Assembly (NCBI GenBank): GCA_022496805.1 | Contig: CM040099.1 | Span: forward strand, 19,452,031 to 19,516,030 | DNA length: 64,000 nucleotides | Reading direction: 5' to 3' | Source of the DNA: Pohlia nutans | Taxonomy: Eukaryota; Streptophyta; Bryopsida; Bryales; Mniaceae | Shown here: one piece after another, positions 43,140 to 55,036 of the stretch | How positions within the stretch are numbered: the stretch's first letter is position 1 | Layout: each line of letters opens with the position of its first letter | Translations under genes and position numbers: made by a program | Notes under the pieces: model-generated | Told to the model about the DNA's origin: nothing | Databases searched by the model: none | Seen by the model: only the letters and a program-made list of their open reading frames with translations

Positions 43140-43505
43140 GGTTCAGGTGAAGGCCAATGAGAGGCCCGAGGTGTTTTCAAGAGCAATAGATGTTTACAAT
43201 TACGGAATGGTATGCTATGAAATCCTGACAGGTAAGCTTCCATTTGAAGATTATCCATTAAGCAACGGTTCCTCTTTATTAATTGATCTTATCGTCAATC
43301 AACACCTCCGTCCTAAGGTTCTTACTTATGTTGAAGATTGGGCACATGTACTATTGGATGATGTTGGCAATTTGATCCTACAACAAGACCTACAGTTGAA
43401 AAAATATTCAACATACTTTGAAGTCATTTATAGAAGTTAAAATATCTAAAGATCGGTTGAAGGAGAAATTGGGTGAAAAAGTACAAGTAGAGCTTGAGTG
43501 GAATT
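43140..43505 (+). pseudogene. Kinase pseudogene fragment (C-terminal lobe)
   Basis: The translation reads NERPEVFSRAIDVYNYGMVC, then YEILTGKLPFED and LLIDLIVNQHLRP, closely matching the C-lobe of the kinase at 37.7-39.1 kb (ERPEVFSKAADVYSFGMICY). It then decays (VEDWAHVLLDD in place of VEDWIRELLGG) and reaches a stop at about 43440. A remnant of the terminal RIEDWYKEQFGE segment is discernible out of frame to about 43505. No N-lobe or HRD motif precedes it. Confidence 0.8.
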
Positions 43506-43989
43506 GAAAATTCATAAAGATGTTAGATGTTGAGATATTTGAATGATTGGATTCATGCCATACATCTAGAATGTAATTTGAAGTTTGGTTTTTGAAAATG
43601 AAAGTAATAGGGACAACAATGTTAGTTTCTATGTTTTGGCTTTGACATATGAATATCATGATGTTTTTGTGAAAGTTCATGTATATATGAATAAATAAAA
43701 TTTATTCCAAATTGTTTGATGATTTCAGTTGTAAGAAATAACAAGACTTCCTTCAAGACAATTGTCGATATGGTCATTTCACTCATGAGTTCATTGGAGA
43801 AATATTAAATGAATGTTCATCTAATTTAGTAGAAGAAGATATGAAGTTTTGATGAACGAGCATTTTGGTGAATAATTTAGAAATCAACATTACACCGTAT
43901 GAATTTTATAATGTTTGGATATCTCAAATTTGCATTAAGTTTTACAATAAAATGTGCTTGTCTCTATTTGAAATTACAAGGAGTTGAAT

Positions 43990-44180
43990 AGAATTTATTT
44001 CTTGTCTTTGACAATTCCAGGTGATAGAATTTATTTCTTGTCTTTGACAATTCTAGGTGATAGAATTTATTTCTTGTCTTTGACAATTCTAGGTGAAGCT
44101 TATTTTAGGTATTGTAACGAATGCAATTGACAATTCTAGCTGAAGCTTATTTTAGGTATTGTAACGAATGCAATTGTGTA
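43990..44180. repeat. Short direct repeats (~36-80 bp)
   Basis: GATAGAATTTATTTCTTGTC is present three times between 43985 and 44070, and GAAGCTTATTTTAGGTATTG twice (44096 and 44142). Confidence 0.8.
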
Positions 44181-44673
44181 GTTCGTGTGGATGTTCAAAA
44201 TATGTGCATGTTTGTACGTGTTGTTTTCTTTGAAGATTTAGCCATCTTTTATTAATTTTTTCAAAGGTTGTATTGATTTTGTTCATCATTGATCTCGCAC
44301 TACACATATTTTTAAACCAATGCACGTAGGATTCACAATAATTTTAGTTTTGGCTGACATGTTGATGTGATGCTACTGCACTTGTTGTATCACTCTTTGG
44401 AGCAACAAAGTTTTAGAATGCCAAAAACAAACCCAAACTAATCACTAATGTTGCTCTAACAAGAAATATATTTACAGACCTCATCACCACAAGTATCCAA
44501 GCATTACTACTCAAATTTTGCACTACAAGAAGAATAGTATGGAGTAAACATAAAAAACAAGCAGCTACGCTACGAGGAGCTCTAACCAGAATAGAACAGG
44601 TGAAGAATGAGAATGCATTTCAGTGGAATCATTAACGGAATATATTTGCTACAGTAGTATTTAGCCCAAAAAA

Positions 44674-45006
44674 ATGAGTGTCCCCGCAATGCCTCTTTCC
44701 CTACGGTCAAAGCCAACAAAATTTATTATAAAACATTCATTATGCATGCATGCTCACAAAGACAATTCTGTTATTGGGACTCCCTTGCCGAACTCCAACC
44801 TGGTGATATATGAGTCCCCTTCCATTGTAGATATTGTAGGGTTACTTAAATTTTTAAGGGATGAACTCGTTCCTGATGGACCACCGACGCCATTTCTTAC
44901 TAAATGCCAATATATGGTGGCTATATGCGATCTTCATAGTAGACTTTTCAAAGAATATCATGCCACTATTGGAGTTATCCTAAAAAGCCAAGTGGTGTTT
45001 GAGTAA
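44674..45006 (+). CDS. Unassigned 110-aa reading frame, possibly a DUF1221 N-terminal relic
   Basis: The frame opens with an ATG and runs 110 codons. The second half (LLKFLRDELVPDG, then KCQYMVAICDLHSRLFKEY) has the pattern of a helical segment and shares SRLFK and a preceding Cys with the N-terminal region of the kinase at 38.9 kb. That is a weak resemblance only. The last 40 nt lie in a long inverted repeat. It could be an exon of a kinase pseudogene together with the fragment at 43.1 kb, or chance. I do not assign a function. Confidence 0.3.
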   Translation: MSVPAMPLSLRSKPTKFIIKHSLCMHAHKDNSVIGTPLPNSNLVIYESPSIVDIVGLLKFLRDELVPDGPPTPFLTKCQYMVAICDLHSRLFKEYHATIGVILKSQVVFE

Positions 45007-45338
45007 GATAACATGTGTTTTGATTTAATGTACTCTTATTTGTTCACTCTAAATAGTTATGAAGTTTGAAAGAGCTTGGTGGTCTCTCATTATTAGGTAT
45101 GTAAGAGCTTGATGGTCTTCAAACTCATGGTAAACTAGTTTAGCCATCTTTTTTGACGGCTAAATTAGTTGTGTATGAGTTTGAAGACCACCAAGCTCTT
45201 ACACACCTAACAATGAGAGGCCACTAAGCTCTTCTACATCTTTGAAATATTTAGAGTGAACAAATAAGAGTATTAAAGCAAAACACATGGTATCTTGTTC
45301 AAACACAACTTCTCTTTTAGGATAACTCTATTGCATTG
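44965..45338. repeat. Long foldback (arms ~180 bp)
   Basis: The arms 44965-45150 and 45159-45338 are imperfect inverted repeats (GAGTTATCCTAAAA against TTTTAGGATAACTC; TTATTTGTTCACTCTAAAT against its complement) around a short ATCTTTTTT loop. Possible foldback MITE or hairpin RNA source. Confidence 0.8.
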
Positions 45339-45464
45339 GAGAAGAATAGCAATGTCAAGTAATCATCAGAGATTTGGAAAAGAAGTCCAAAGATGTACCC
45401 TTGTGTTTTTAAAAGACGAGAATGAATGCATTATGAACACTACAAGGAAACTGGTCTTTTTTTC

Positions 45465-45547
45465 TTCTCACTTGGTGAGTGCAACTCGTCACATAAGCCA
45501 AAGTTGGTTTTGCCTTATGTGACCAATTACACTCCCCAAGTGAGAAA
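45465..45547. repeat. Small hairpin (arms ~34 bp)
   Basis: TTCTCACTTGG...CACATAAG is inverted as CTTATGTG...CCAAGTGAGAA across a 16-nt loop. Confidence 0.7.
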
Positions 45548-48222
45548 TGACCACTGAGAAAAGCCTCATTTTGCCGGAGTGGAATGTGACACGAACTTAC
45601 CCGCACATTCTGTTTAGTATGATTGAGCTCCCTCATTTGAGTAACAAAAGGGCAAAGAACGGAGACCCTTGGTGCTACTCTTGAACGTCAAACTCCAGAG
45701 AAGGTTTATGTGACCTCCAGACCTGCCAGCTCCACAGGAATACAACGTAGACAATGTGCACAGAAGATGCAAGGTAATATTTAAGCTCCCACCCTACACA
45801 TGATCGAAATTGGGAGAATCATTCTTGGCATTTTAGCTGTGAAGGTTACTCACGGATCATGACCACACAGAAAATTAATGATTCCAAAAACTCATGTCTT
45901 GCAGTCACTCCGTCCTAAACAACAACGAACCTTACATTTCTACGAACCTCAAAATGCAGAGCAATATCAACACCACCACTTAGCAAAACCACCGGCTGCA
46001 ATACAATCTCATTTCTTAGAATCTGTCAACTGATATAATTCCAGGAAAGCAACCTCAAGCTCACCATCGTTAATGACAATGCAAGCCCCACGGGCTTGGT
46101 TATATTTTGGGAGAATCTTGCTCATAACTTCTACTTCATCGCACCGAATGGAGTTCTTAAAATGCCAAACCGAGCATCTTAGAGAGATCTATACTTCTTT
46201 AGAATAGAGCCAAAGTAAATTAAAAACATAATCATGCTTAAAATGGAATTTAAAAGAGAATTCGGGTGTGGTATCAGGAAAGCATATGTCGTTTAAGGGT
46301 TAATGACGACACAGCCAGTGCTTCCCTGCTTGCGTTATGGCAAGAGGCCAATGGTCTCTGTGATGGTGCTGGTAAGGCTCATTTCTTTTCCTCAGGACCA
46401 AAAATCTGCTCACTGAGCCAATCCCAAGGCTGTATGAGCCAAAATAGGCCCACGACCGAGGCGCCGCTCCACAGTATCATACTCTCCATATCACGGTTCT
46501 GCGGCCTCAAGGCCCTGGGAAGGCAGTTCATCAGAGAATCCAAAAAGTTCTTGGCCATAGTCGAATCACTTTTGTAGTTTTTTCCCCAACAAAATTGGAT
46601 GATCTATCAAAGATCAGAATGGTTATCCTGAAAACCTGCGTTAATCGATACGTCACAGTCATCATTTGACCACTGGAAGAGTGTTTTTATTTCGGGCTGC
46701 TAGCAGCCAGATTGTAACGAGAAATAATTTCGTGTGACAAGCCTATGGGAAAAATAAGCTAGAAATGAGCATCGAATTGCGAAAGTCACCCCAAGCTAAA
46801 GTTGCAGATTGCCAAGAACCTCACAGTTCCCATGTAATGGCTGAAAACGGTACATATTACTGAATACCATGCAATACAAACTACAATTTGCCTCATAACA
46901 CTTTTCTTGAAGGGCGAAAAATAGAAAAAATATCCAGTTTCACTCTCATATTTTCACTAGAGTTGCCAGAAACGCAGACTGCAATATTGAAAAACAAAAA
47001 CCTGGGGAGGACTCTATCTGGGCTAAAACATTAACGTGGGGGAAGAGGAAAGAGTTGGTGATAATTGGAAGTCAAGTGTTTCTGATTCAATGGTTCCAGG
47101 TCTCTTTTCAACGACGGCACTCCTACCTAGTCCATCTCTTACAAGCAATCACAAATACGCTTCATTACCGAGAAATCGTGGAGTTTACCTGAAACCGTGC
47201 GTCATCCTCCTACAGAATGCTCATACTTTCCTCCTGAATGAAGCAGGCGGAGTAATGATATGGCATATCTGCACAATATTACGAACAACTACAACGGAAG
47301 TTGGTGATCGACCATAGCAAGCAATTCTCCCAGCAGGCACTGCTTCACACTTAAAACCGACCTCCTGATCAGATGGAGAAATGCCAAGAACTCAGAAAAG
47401 AAGAGCTAGGGTTTTGTCAACTTACAGGGAAAAAATCCCACGTTTGCTTCATCCTCGATAGGCAGATCTCAGCCGTGCATGTACATCTAAACAACAATCG
47501 CACCCGTCACCTCAATGACGGAGTTGGTTCTCCTTGAGTCTCAGCAAACGAGTAACTAACCAACGTCTGTTAGTAAAGCCAGTTACTTTTTGGTCCCTGG
47601 TTCAAGTTCTTGGCCTGCCCACCGCGTCAGACACTTTCCGTTTTCACGGGGTGGTTATGAAAGGCTCTCAAGGCACATAATCACATCCACTACCTTGTCA
47701 GGCACAAAAGAAAAAACCAATGATCAAACAGGTGCCCTCGTTCATGATAATACAGGAAAATTCCATGTGAATGAAAGTAGCACAAGATGAAAAAAGAATT
47801 CACCAAGAATCATGCGTTTTATGCAGAGGTTCCACATACGAAAAAGTTCAATATTGTATGAATCGGAAACCTACCCTAAAGATCAATCAGGACCTTAGTC
47901 CAGCATAAGTACTGGAAGTGTCAATCCTAAGCTTTATGTTGTAACATCTGTAAATACCTACTTGTGTAAATATCCTGGACGCCATAACTGCCGGGATATT
48001 AACTTTCATCATAACCAACAATCCAGAAACCACAACTCTATCTCGAACTTTATGCCTTTTCAGATCAAGTGCAGGACGGGTTGAATCTCCTTGAGACTTC
48101 TTGGGCGACCAGAGATCAACAGCTTAAACGGATGACATCTGATTCATAGCTCATATTCTTGCTCCAATCAGCTCCAACACTTGGCACAAAGGTTAGGTCC
48201 CTAACCTTTTATCTTCCATCAA
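45548..48222. other. Non-coding interval 3' of PEX19
   Basis: No recognised protein or element. It is less AT-rich than the other spacers. A lone TTTAAGGGTTAA element end lies near 46291. Part of it is probably PEX19 3' UTR. Confidence 0.35.
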
Positions 48223-50421
48223 TTACATAATGCTGCAATTTCCTGGTCCACCAAGTGGGTCTACTCCTGAAAAATTGGGGAGCCTGCAAAGTACCAGACA
48301 AAAGTGAGGACATGAGAACGACTTTACATTCTCAATTTCTAGGCCTAGCTCTAAAGCGTTTCTCCCCAGATTTTCTCAGTTACAACAATATCGAAAACAC
48401 TGCTGCTGACTTGGATCATAATCCTACTATCAGTACAACACCTTTTGACATTAGCGTCCAGAGAGAACCCAAGTTCACAGATAACACACAAAACTAGAAA
48501 GGAAACATACACTGGCAAACCGTCTCCTCCAAGTTCAAGGCCAGGCGCAAGCTCGCGAACAATATCTGGGGGTGGTTGCCCACACTCTTGCATGTTCTGC
48601 ATAAGATCCACAATTTTTTGAAAATCGTCTGGTGTGGTTTCATAGGCATGGCATAGCTGCTTGATGAAGTCATATTGTCTCATATAGCGCGCCGTATCCT
48701 CACTGCTGAGCTCCGACTTATGTGACTCCAGCCATTCCGGGTACCGGTCACCTATCTCTTTCATCGGCTCATACAATACTTCCTTGGAGAGGAGCTGTCG
48801 CATCATGGTATCCATCAACCCCTGCATATCCTGCGCGTGCACACACAGGAGCTGGGGATAAGATCACAAGTCTGTGTGTACAATACGTCTCCAGATCAAA
48901 CAAAAAAGAAATGGTTGATACTGTGAGAATGAACCACGTCCGAAAGGAGACATGCTAACGTAAGCAGGAAGGATTTTGAAAGAGAACCTGACTTCCGCCT
49001 AGAGCTTCAAACTGCTTAACGAAACTTTCCATGTCATCAGCACCCATGGGAGGCGCATCTATATTTTCTACAGTATGCCGGGTTTGTTCGGCCAATTTCT
49101 GCAGAGTTGCTGACATGTTGGCCTCCGCGTTAGGATTCCTGTCAGCGACATGTTTATCTTTTAAACCTTTACCACTTGCTTTCTTCTTTCCAGATGTCAA
49201 TGATGGTAAACCGGTGCCTAATCCTTGTCCTAAAGTAGCCTTCGTTACTGCACTTGACTGAGAGGGAGCTGCTTCTGAAGACCTGAAATAATGTCCCGTA
49301 TCAGCAGGTCATTGACAAGCACATTTGATAACATTTTATGCAGAAATTATGCTTAGTGGCGCAGAATAGACGTCCTTTTAGCCAAAACGTACAAAGAGTA
49401 TAGAGTTCATAATTAGTGCAGGCAAATGATTGCTAAGCTGAGCAGGAACCATCTTACTTGATACTTAAGCCACCAACTCCACGGAAGTCATCCAAAGCAC
49501 CTGCAAACTCAACAACAAGCTTTACTGATCATCAAAATAGAATGACTCTCGCCATCTCTCAGCTTGCCAATATGTCTCAAGCATACCGAGTGCAAAACAA
49601 CCTCTGCGAAGCTATTTATTACCAAAACCTACCGAGTGCAAACCGTATGAATTGAGCTCGTAGCAATGACGAAAATCACATACAATCAGAAATCTGCAGC
49701 TGTTATTCACGTTATAGAATTTCTATAGAAAATAGATGCATGTATCTCTGTTGGAGGGAGGGGGAATCCCTTCCAGTGTACTAGTTAGAATATTCCCTCT
49801 CCCTCAAAACGCAAGTAAAAACTACGCCATGAACTTATTTCACTAACCTAAACCCTAATCTAAACCCTAACCAGAACCTCCACTACGCAACTCGAATTCG
49901 CAATATAAATTCTGCTGGCACGTAAAAATTTAAAACTCCACAACCCCCGAGATAGCCCCGCAAAACCAAGGAGAGGAAAAACGTGGATCTCAGCAAAACG
50001 AAACAAATTAAATCCGGGGCAAAATTATTCTTCTAAGGCATCTCCCAAGGTCATTCACAATTCGAGTTGAACACCTTGCCTCAAAATTCGTGAAGGCAGA
50101 CAGAAGTCTAATTATCTCACAGCAAGCCACGGCCATCAAAAGAAGTACAATATTTTACGGATCTGGCTTGAAAAGCCTAAAACCCTGACGAATCTACAGA
50201 GGCTCTCGGAGAAAGAAAAATTCAACTCGGAACAGAGAAATTGAAGAGGAAATTGCGAAATGTGAAATGGCACGCCATTGTAAACCCAAAACCCCATGAA
50301 AATGGACGAAAAGAGGCTCAAAAGAACGGCGTGAGGCAGGGCAAGGCAACAGGCGAGCATGGAGAGGGGAGAGAAACGCACTGTCGAGTAAGTCGTCGTC
50401 GAAATCCTCGTGGTCGGCCAT
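48223..50421 (-). CDS. Peroxin 19, PEX19 (252 aa, 5 exons, CaaX box)
   Basis: Cytosolic chaperone and import receptor for peroxisomal membrane proteins; docks on PEX3. Exons on the minus strand: 50421-50382, 49500-49458, 49282-48988, 48830-48511, 48283-48223, giving 759 nt in consistent phase. The N-terminal acidic DDDLLDSALDDF corresponds to the PEX3-binding helix. A basic, flexible linker (KKKASGKGLKDK) follows. The C-terminal helical domain that binds membrane PTS contains DTMMRQLLSKEVLYEPMKEI and NMQECGQPPPDIVRELAPGL. The last exon encodes only 20 residues and ends GGPGNCSIM, giving a farnesylation CaaX box (CSIM). That frame requires the GTATGT donor at 48510, which is 2 nt past a weaker GT. 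Length matches the roughly 248 aa of Arabidopsis PEX19. Intron 1 (881 bp) carries two telo-box repeats at 49848-49871. Confidence 0.93.
49848..49871. promoter_or_regulatory. Two telo-box motifs in PEX19 intron 1
   Basis: CTAAACCCTAATCTAAACCC and a following TAACC give two AAACCCTAA-type boxes. In plants such boxes near the 5' ends of housekeeping genes often affect expression; here that is inferred by position only. Confidence 0.5.
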
Positions 50422-50543
50422 TTCGAAGAGCGATCGTGGCTATGGCGGCACAGAGTGTGTTGAAGACAAGTATTGAAGACGACGAAATGGAATGGACGAT
50501 ACAAGTTTCTCGTCCGTCGACTTGCAGACGAGAAATTCGTTGG

Positions 50544-50603
50544 AAATAAGGTAAGCCACACTATTTGTGCCGCTCTGTACAAATAGTATGGCTTACCTTA
50601 TTT
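50544..50603. repeat. Hairpin upstream of PEX19
   Basis: The 25-bp arms at 50544-50568 and 50579-50603 (AAATAAGGTAAGCCA... and its complement) have one mismatch, around a 10-nt loop, 123 bp before the PEX19 ATG. Confidence 0.85.
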
Positions 50604-50639
50604 AAGCCACACTGTACGTGGAAGGCACTTTCATGTTGA

Positions 50640-50911
50640 ATAATTAATAAAAGTTGAAAAAATGAAGGTTGGCACTTTCAAAAGTAATTAATAAAAAATC
50701 GGCTATTAATACCTAACATTAATTTTTTTCCGACAACTAAATGTATTATTCCGATATTTTTTTAGTGTTATGTTTTTATTTTATTTTATTTCCGCTTTTT
50801 TCTTACTTTATTTTTGTTGATTTCGACAAAATACTTAATAAATATATTTATTTATTTGGCATTTTTTTGGGGAGTTATTTTTTGTCGACCCTGCCTTCCA
50901 AATACGGTATT
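50640..50911. mobile_element. Diverged relative of the 29291-29570 MITE
   Basis: In reverse orientation it shares GACCCTGCCTTCC near 50887, the words TTTTGGGGAGTTATTTT and AAATACTTAATAAATA, and the GGCACTTTCAA/TCGGCTATTAATA block near 50670. The left end is unclear. Confidence 0.6.
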
Positions 50912-52055
50912 TGTGCCACTTTCTGTCACCGGGTGCTTTGTATCCTCAAAAAGTCAATGAAGATGAGAAAGAAAAATTCAATTATGTACGTTAGGCCAAA
51001 AAACTACGGCTTAAGCAACTAGGAGTTAAGCACCTCCAATCATCTACTTTTCTAAAATACACTCAACACCAATAAGCAGCTACACTATGAGGAGCTCTGA
51101 CTGGGAAAGAACGGGTGAAGGACGAGAATGCATCTCAGTGAAATCATGAACGGAATATACTCGCTACACTGGTATTTAACCCAAAAAATTGAGTGTCCTT
51201 GCAATGCCTCTTCCCTACAGTCAGAGCCAACAGACTTCAATTCCTACATGTTGTAGGCCTATAATCTATTGAACAACCCTAAAGAAAAGAAACAAGCCAA
51301 GCCTAAATAGATTTAAGATGGTAGCTAGTATTTAATGCATCTTTGTACATTTTCTTTAAGTAGCACTTCAATGCTCTAGATAACAATTTCAACCTTGTCT
51401 ATGATAGGATATTTCATCTCTTATGTCATACTCTAGCGTTTCAAGGGCATGGTATTGATAACTCCAGCATGGTTCATTCGTAGGGTGTCAGCCAAGAAAT
51501 TGATACAATTAGACTATGATTTAATTTATGTTGTACAAAGATTAACCAAAACTTGCAAACTACACTAAAATGAAGGTCTTTGCATCAGGAATTTCAGACC
51601 CCACTGATTCTATACGATTTCAGTGCGTTTATCTTTAAACACTGATTCTGCACGTCATACGTGCATTTAGAAGTGTCGTTATCGTACGGAAGTGACATGC
51701 ATTACTAAGATGTCGATGCAGTGTCTTTTCAATGATTATGACAAAGTGTTGTTTCCGCACGAAAGTCGTGCTTGACGGAATCTGAGCGTTAATCGTGTAT
51801 CTACATTACATGGCTAATAAGACACGGATAACATGCGGTTTTAGTTAATGCGGATTCAGTATCGTATACGTATCATATTAATGCCTTTTACTATATTTGT
51901 GCGATTTCAGTATCTATTATAATGCAAATTATTTTCGTACGACATCCGTGTACAATATTTTAATATATTTTTTGGAATTTTTTGGAATCTTTTGGAATCT
52001 TTCAAAATATTTTATATTATTTTGGAATATGTTGGAATATTCCAAGAATCTTCAT

Positions 52056-52867
52056 TAACCCCTAAGCTCCCGAGCGACCATTTTCTGGTCGCTGCCCGGA
52101 AAAAACGGGCTGCCCGGAACAAAAAAATCTTTTTTTGAAAAAATAAAAAATATTTTAAAATACTACATCAAGTCTACTTTCCAACCCAATTTGAATTATG
52201 GCAATCCGAGTTAAACTCCACCCGGGAGAACTTTTCAAAGTAGATCACCTCAACATTGTCTTAGTATTACAAAATTTGCTATTTGGGGAAAGTAATGATG
52301 ATTCCTCCATCGTTTCTCTTGCTTTTTTGAAGTTTACAATAGATAGCCCAACTTTAACCAATCGTACTAAATTTTGAACTCTAAAATTGAAAATTATAAT
52401 TTATACAAATTTTCGAAGGTTAATGCTTTTAAATTCATTAAAAAATGATCTAAAAATTATTTAGGAAGTTTGACCGTAAGGATAATTTGTAAAGATGATA
52501 CTCTACATTTTGTCTATTGAACCAACCTTCATCCTTGGGGGGTTCACTGGCGAAAATTTTAGAAACAACGTGCGATAAAAAATAGGATCCAATATATTCA
52601 TCGTAGATAAATTTTGTAAAAAATGTACATGTAAAATAGGGGATTTTTAAAAAGTGAAACATGTTTACATGTAAAATACCATCACCTTATAATTTTTTTG
52701 CTAAATGTTTTTGCTAAAATAACCCCCCAAATGAATAGGCCATTATCGCACGTGTATACAAAATATACAAGGGAGTGCCCCTCCTGAGCCTTCATCAAAC
52801 TTGTGGAAGGCACATATTATAACACATCTATGTTTTGTCCAATACCCCTCGGGCTTTTAGGGGTTAA
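52056..52867. mobile_element. TTAA element, family D (812 bp)
   Basis: TTAA at 52056-52059 and 52864-52867, ends CCCCTAAGCTCCCGAGCG and CCCTCGGGCTTTTAGGGG. The interior resembles none of families A-C. It starts with a small self-complementary GACCATTTTCTGGTC. Non-coding. Confidence 0.8.
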
Positions 52868-53024
52868 ATTATACTTACGGTTTAATTTTCCAAAACATTT
52901 TTAGATCTACATTTATAGAGTTTAGAAGCAATACACATTAAAATTTCAAAGAAATAACATTTTATACTTTTAGAATTAAAATTTGGTATTATTGGTTATC
53001 ATTGTACTTTTCATCATAGGAGAA

Positions 53025-53715
53025 AAAGAAAATAGCTTACAACCACCACGATTTTGGCAAAAAATTTTAAAAATCAAAATATTATGAAAAAAATCCTAGA
53101 TATAGAAAAAGTCCTGCATAATCTAGTGCAAAAACAAAATTTGGAAAAAAAGTTTTTTTCACATAGTTAAAAACATTCAAAGTCCGCTGAAAAAGAAAAC
53201 AACAACTCACAGCCATGATCTGCCATCACGATTTTGGCAAAAAATAAAAAAATTCAAAATATTATGAAAAAAAATCCTAGATATAAAAAAAGTCCTGCAT
53301 AATCTAGTGCAAAAAACAAATTTGGAAAAATAGTTTTTTTCACATAGTTAAAAACATTCAAAGTCCGCTGAAAAAAAAAACAGCTCACATCCATGATTTG
53401 CCATGAGTGCCATCACGATTTTGGCAAAAAATTCAAAAATGCAAAATATTATGAAAAAAAATCCTAGATATAGAAAAAGTCCTGCATAATCTAGTGCAAA
53501 AAAAAATTTGGAAAAATAGTTTTTTTCACATAGTTAAAAACATTCAAAGTCCGCTGAAAAAAAAAAACAGCTCACAGCCATGATCTGCCATCAAAATTTT
53601 GGCCAGAAAAAAAGAAAACTCAAAATATTCTGAAAAAAATTGTAGATGTAGGAAAAGCCCTGCATGTTGTAGTGCAACAAAAAATTGAAAAAAGAATTAT
53701 ATACACATGGCAAAA
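53025..53715. repeat. Four tandem repeats of ~176-187 bp
   Basis: CACGATTTTGGCAAAAAAT occurs at about 53047, 53227 and 53414, with a diverged version at 53590. TCCTAGATATA(G/A)AAAAAGTC and ACATAGTTAAAAACATTC recur in each of the first three units. The fourth is more diverged. Confidence 0.9.
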
Positions 53716-53769
53716 AATTGCCAATGGTTTCATTCTTTTATAATTACCAAAAGAGTTCCATCCTATGCA

Positions 53770-53900
53770 TCGAGAGTTTGTGGTGATTTGGTGGTTTGAA
53801 GCTTGGTTGACAATCGGGAGGTTGTGAGTTCAAATCTCGTCGTCAGCGATAGAGCTTGGGAAGCCATTGTGGGACCCACCGCGGGTTCGGGCAATTTCCA
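53770..53900 (+). repeat. SINE-like segment
   Basis: A B-box-like GAGTTCAAATCTC (53826-53838) is preceded by a TGGTGGTTTGAAG A-box-like motif (53789) and followed by GGGTTCGGGCAATTTCC. The tail is A/T-rich. Suggests a tRNA-derived SINE; low confidence. Confidence 0.4.
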
Positions 53901-55036
53901 TGTAGTTAAAGTGGGTAGCGAGGAAAATAATTATTTTATATTATTTTATTTTAATATTTTATTTAATATTTTTTAATAATATTATTTTGATCAATTTTAG
54001 ATATAGAAAGAAAATAAAATCTAGATATGGAAAAGATGATGTTGCACGAAAAACGCACTGAATCAGTGTAGTTTTAAAGACGATTAAAACACGACATTTG
54101 ACGACTATAAAGAGTGTTGAATTCATACGTTTTCAATAAATGTATCAATCGTGTCGAATCAGTACTATATCCGCTTGTACGAACATTGTGTCATACTAGT
54201 GTAGTTGCGATGAATGACGCAAGGATGCGGAATCAGTGCGAAAACTGTACGAACCCTTGAAATATCGGAAATCGCACTGAAATCATACAGAATCAGTGGG
54301 GTCTGAAATTCCTGATGTGTATCAACTCTTGAAAGATCAATTCCATTGTTTAAGAAATGTATAAGAAGTGAAGTTAGGTTCTTTAAACTTTTGGCTCTTT
54401 ATAGTATGTGAACTCGACCTCCCTAGCTCAGATGTTGATATATCAGTTTCACTCACACAAATGAATGACTCATAACATATTAAAAGAATTGATCTGGCGG
54501 CTACTACTAATAAAGCAATAGATTGAACCAAATTTTTTCTAATAGTGTTGTATTGTGATTTCGAATTGGACCAAGTTTGCAGTTGTAAGGAGTGTGTAGG
54601 ATGGAACAAGCGGCAAGAGTGAGGACAAGCCTAGAGCAAAACATGTAGTGTGAGGAGGGCAAGGGAACATGAGGACGAAGCGGCGGTTTTGAGTTGGAAT
54701 GAAGGCGTAATAGGGATGTAGAAGAGGGAGGTGGAAGAAGAAGAAAAAATCCATGTAGGACCGGTGGGATATTTTGGACCAAGCAAGGAGAGGGGCAAGT
54801 AGTTAGGTAAGGTATATTGGGAGTTGCTAAACTAAACAAACTAGGCTCTAATGTCCCGCATCCAAGCCTACTTTTGGAAGACCTCCTGGCTCCCATGAAC
54901 TCTTGGCCAAAAAATACACCATTTAATTTGTTTTTATTTCTAAAAGGAGTTCCAAGCTTTTTGACCCAAAAGTACACGTATTAAGATATTTTTTGTAGGT
55001 AGAATATATGATATGAAACAATTAATGCATCTTCCA

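Larger units (their letters stand above)
51588..54318. mobile_element. 2.7-kb element with ~45-bp TIRs (CATCAGGAATTTCAGACCCC)
   Basis: The left end at 51588 and right end at 54318 are inverted repeats over about 45 bp with two mismatches (GACCCCACTGATTCTRTAYG and so on). Weaker inverted similarity (CACTGATTCYGCA) continues inwards. The interior holds a nested TTAA element (52056-52867), four roughly 180-bp tandem repeats (53025-53715) and a SINE-like segment. No transposase frame is seen, so it is non-autonomous. It is related to the 278-bp MITE in CNX1 intron 10. Confidence 0.78.

Noticed and set aside
48513..48513. PEX19 exon 4 donor at CCA-GTGTAT
   Set aside because: It would put the last exon out of the frame that encodes the conserved NCSIM CaaX end. 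The GTATGT site 2 nt downstream fits phase and consensus better.
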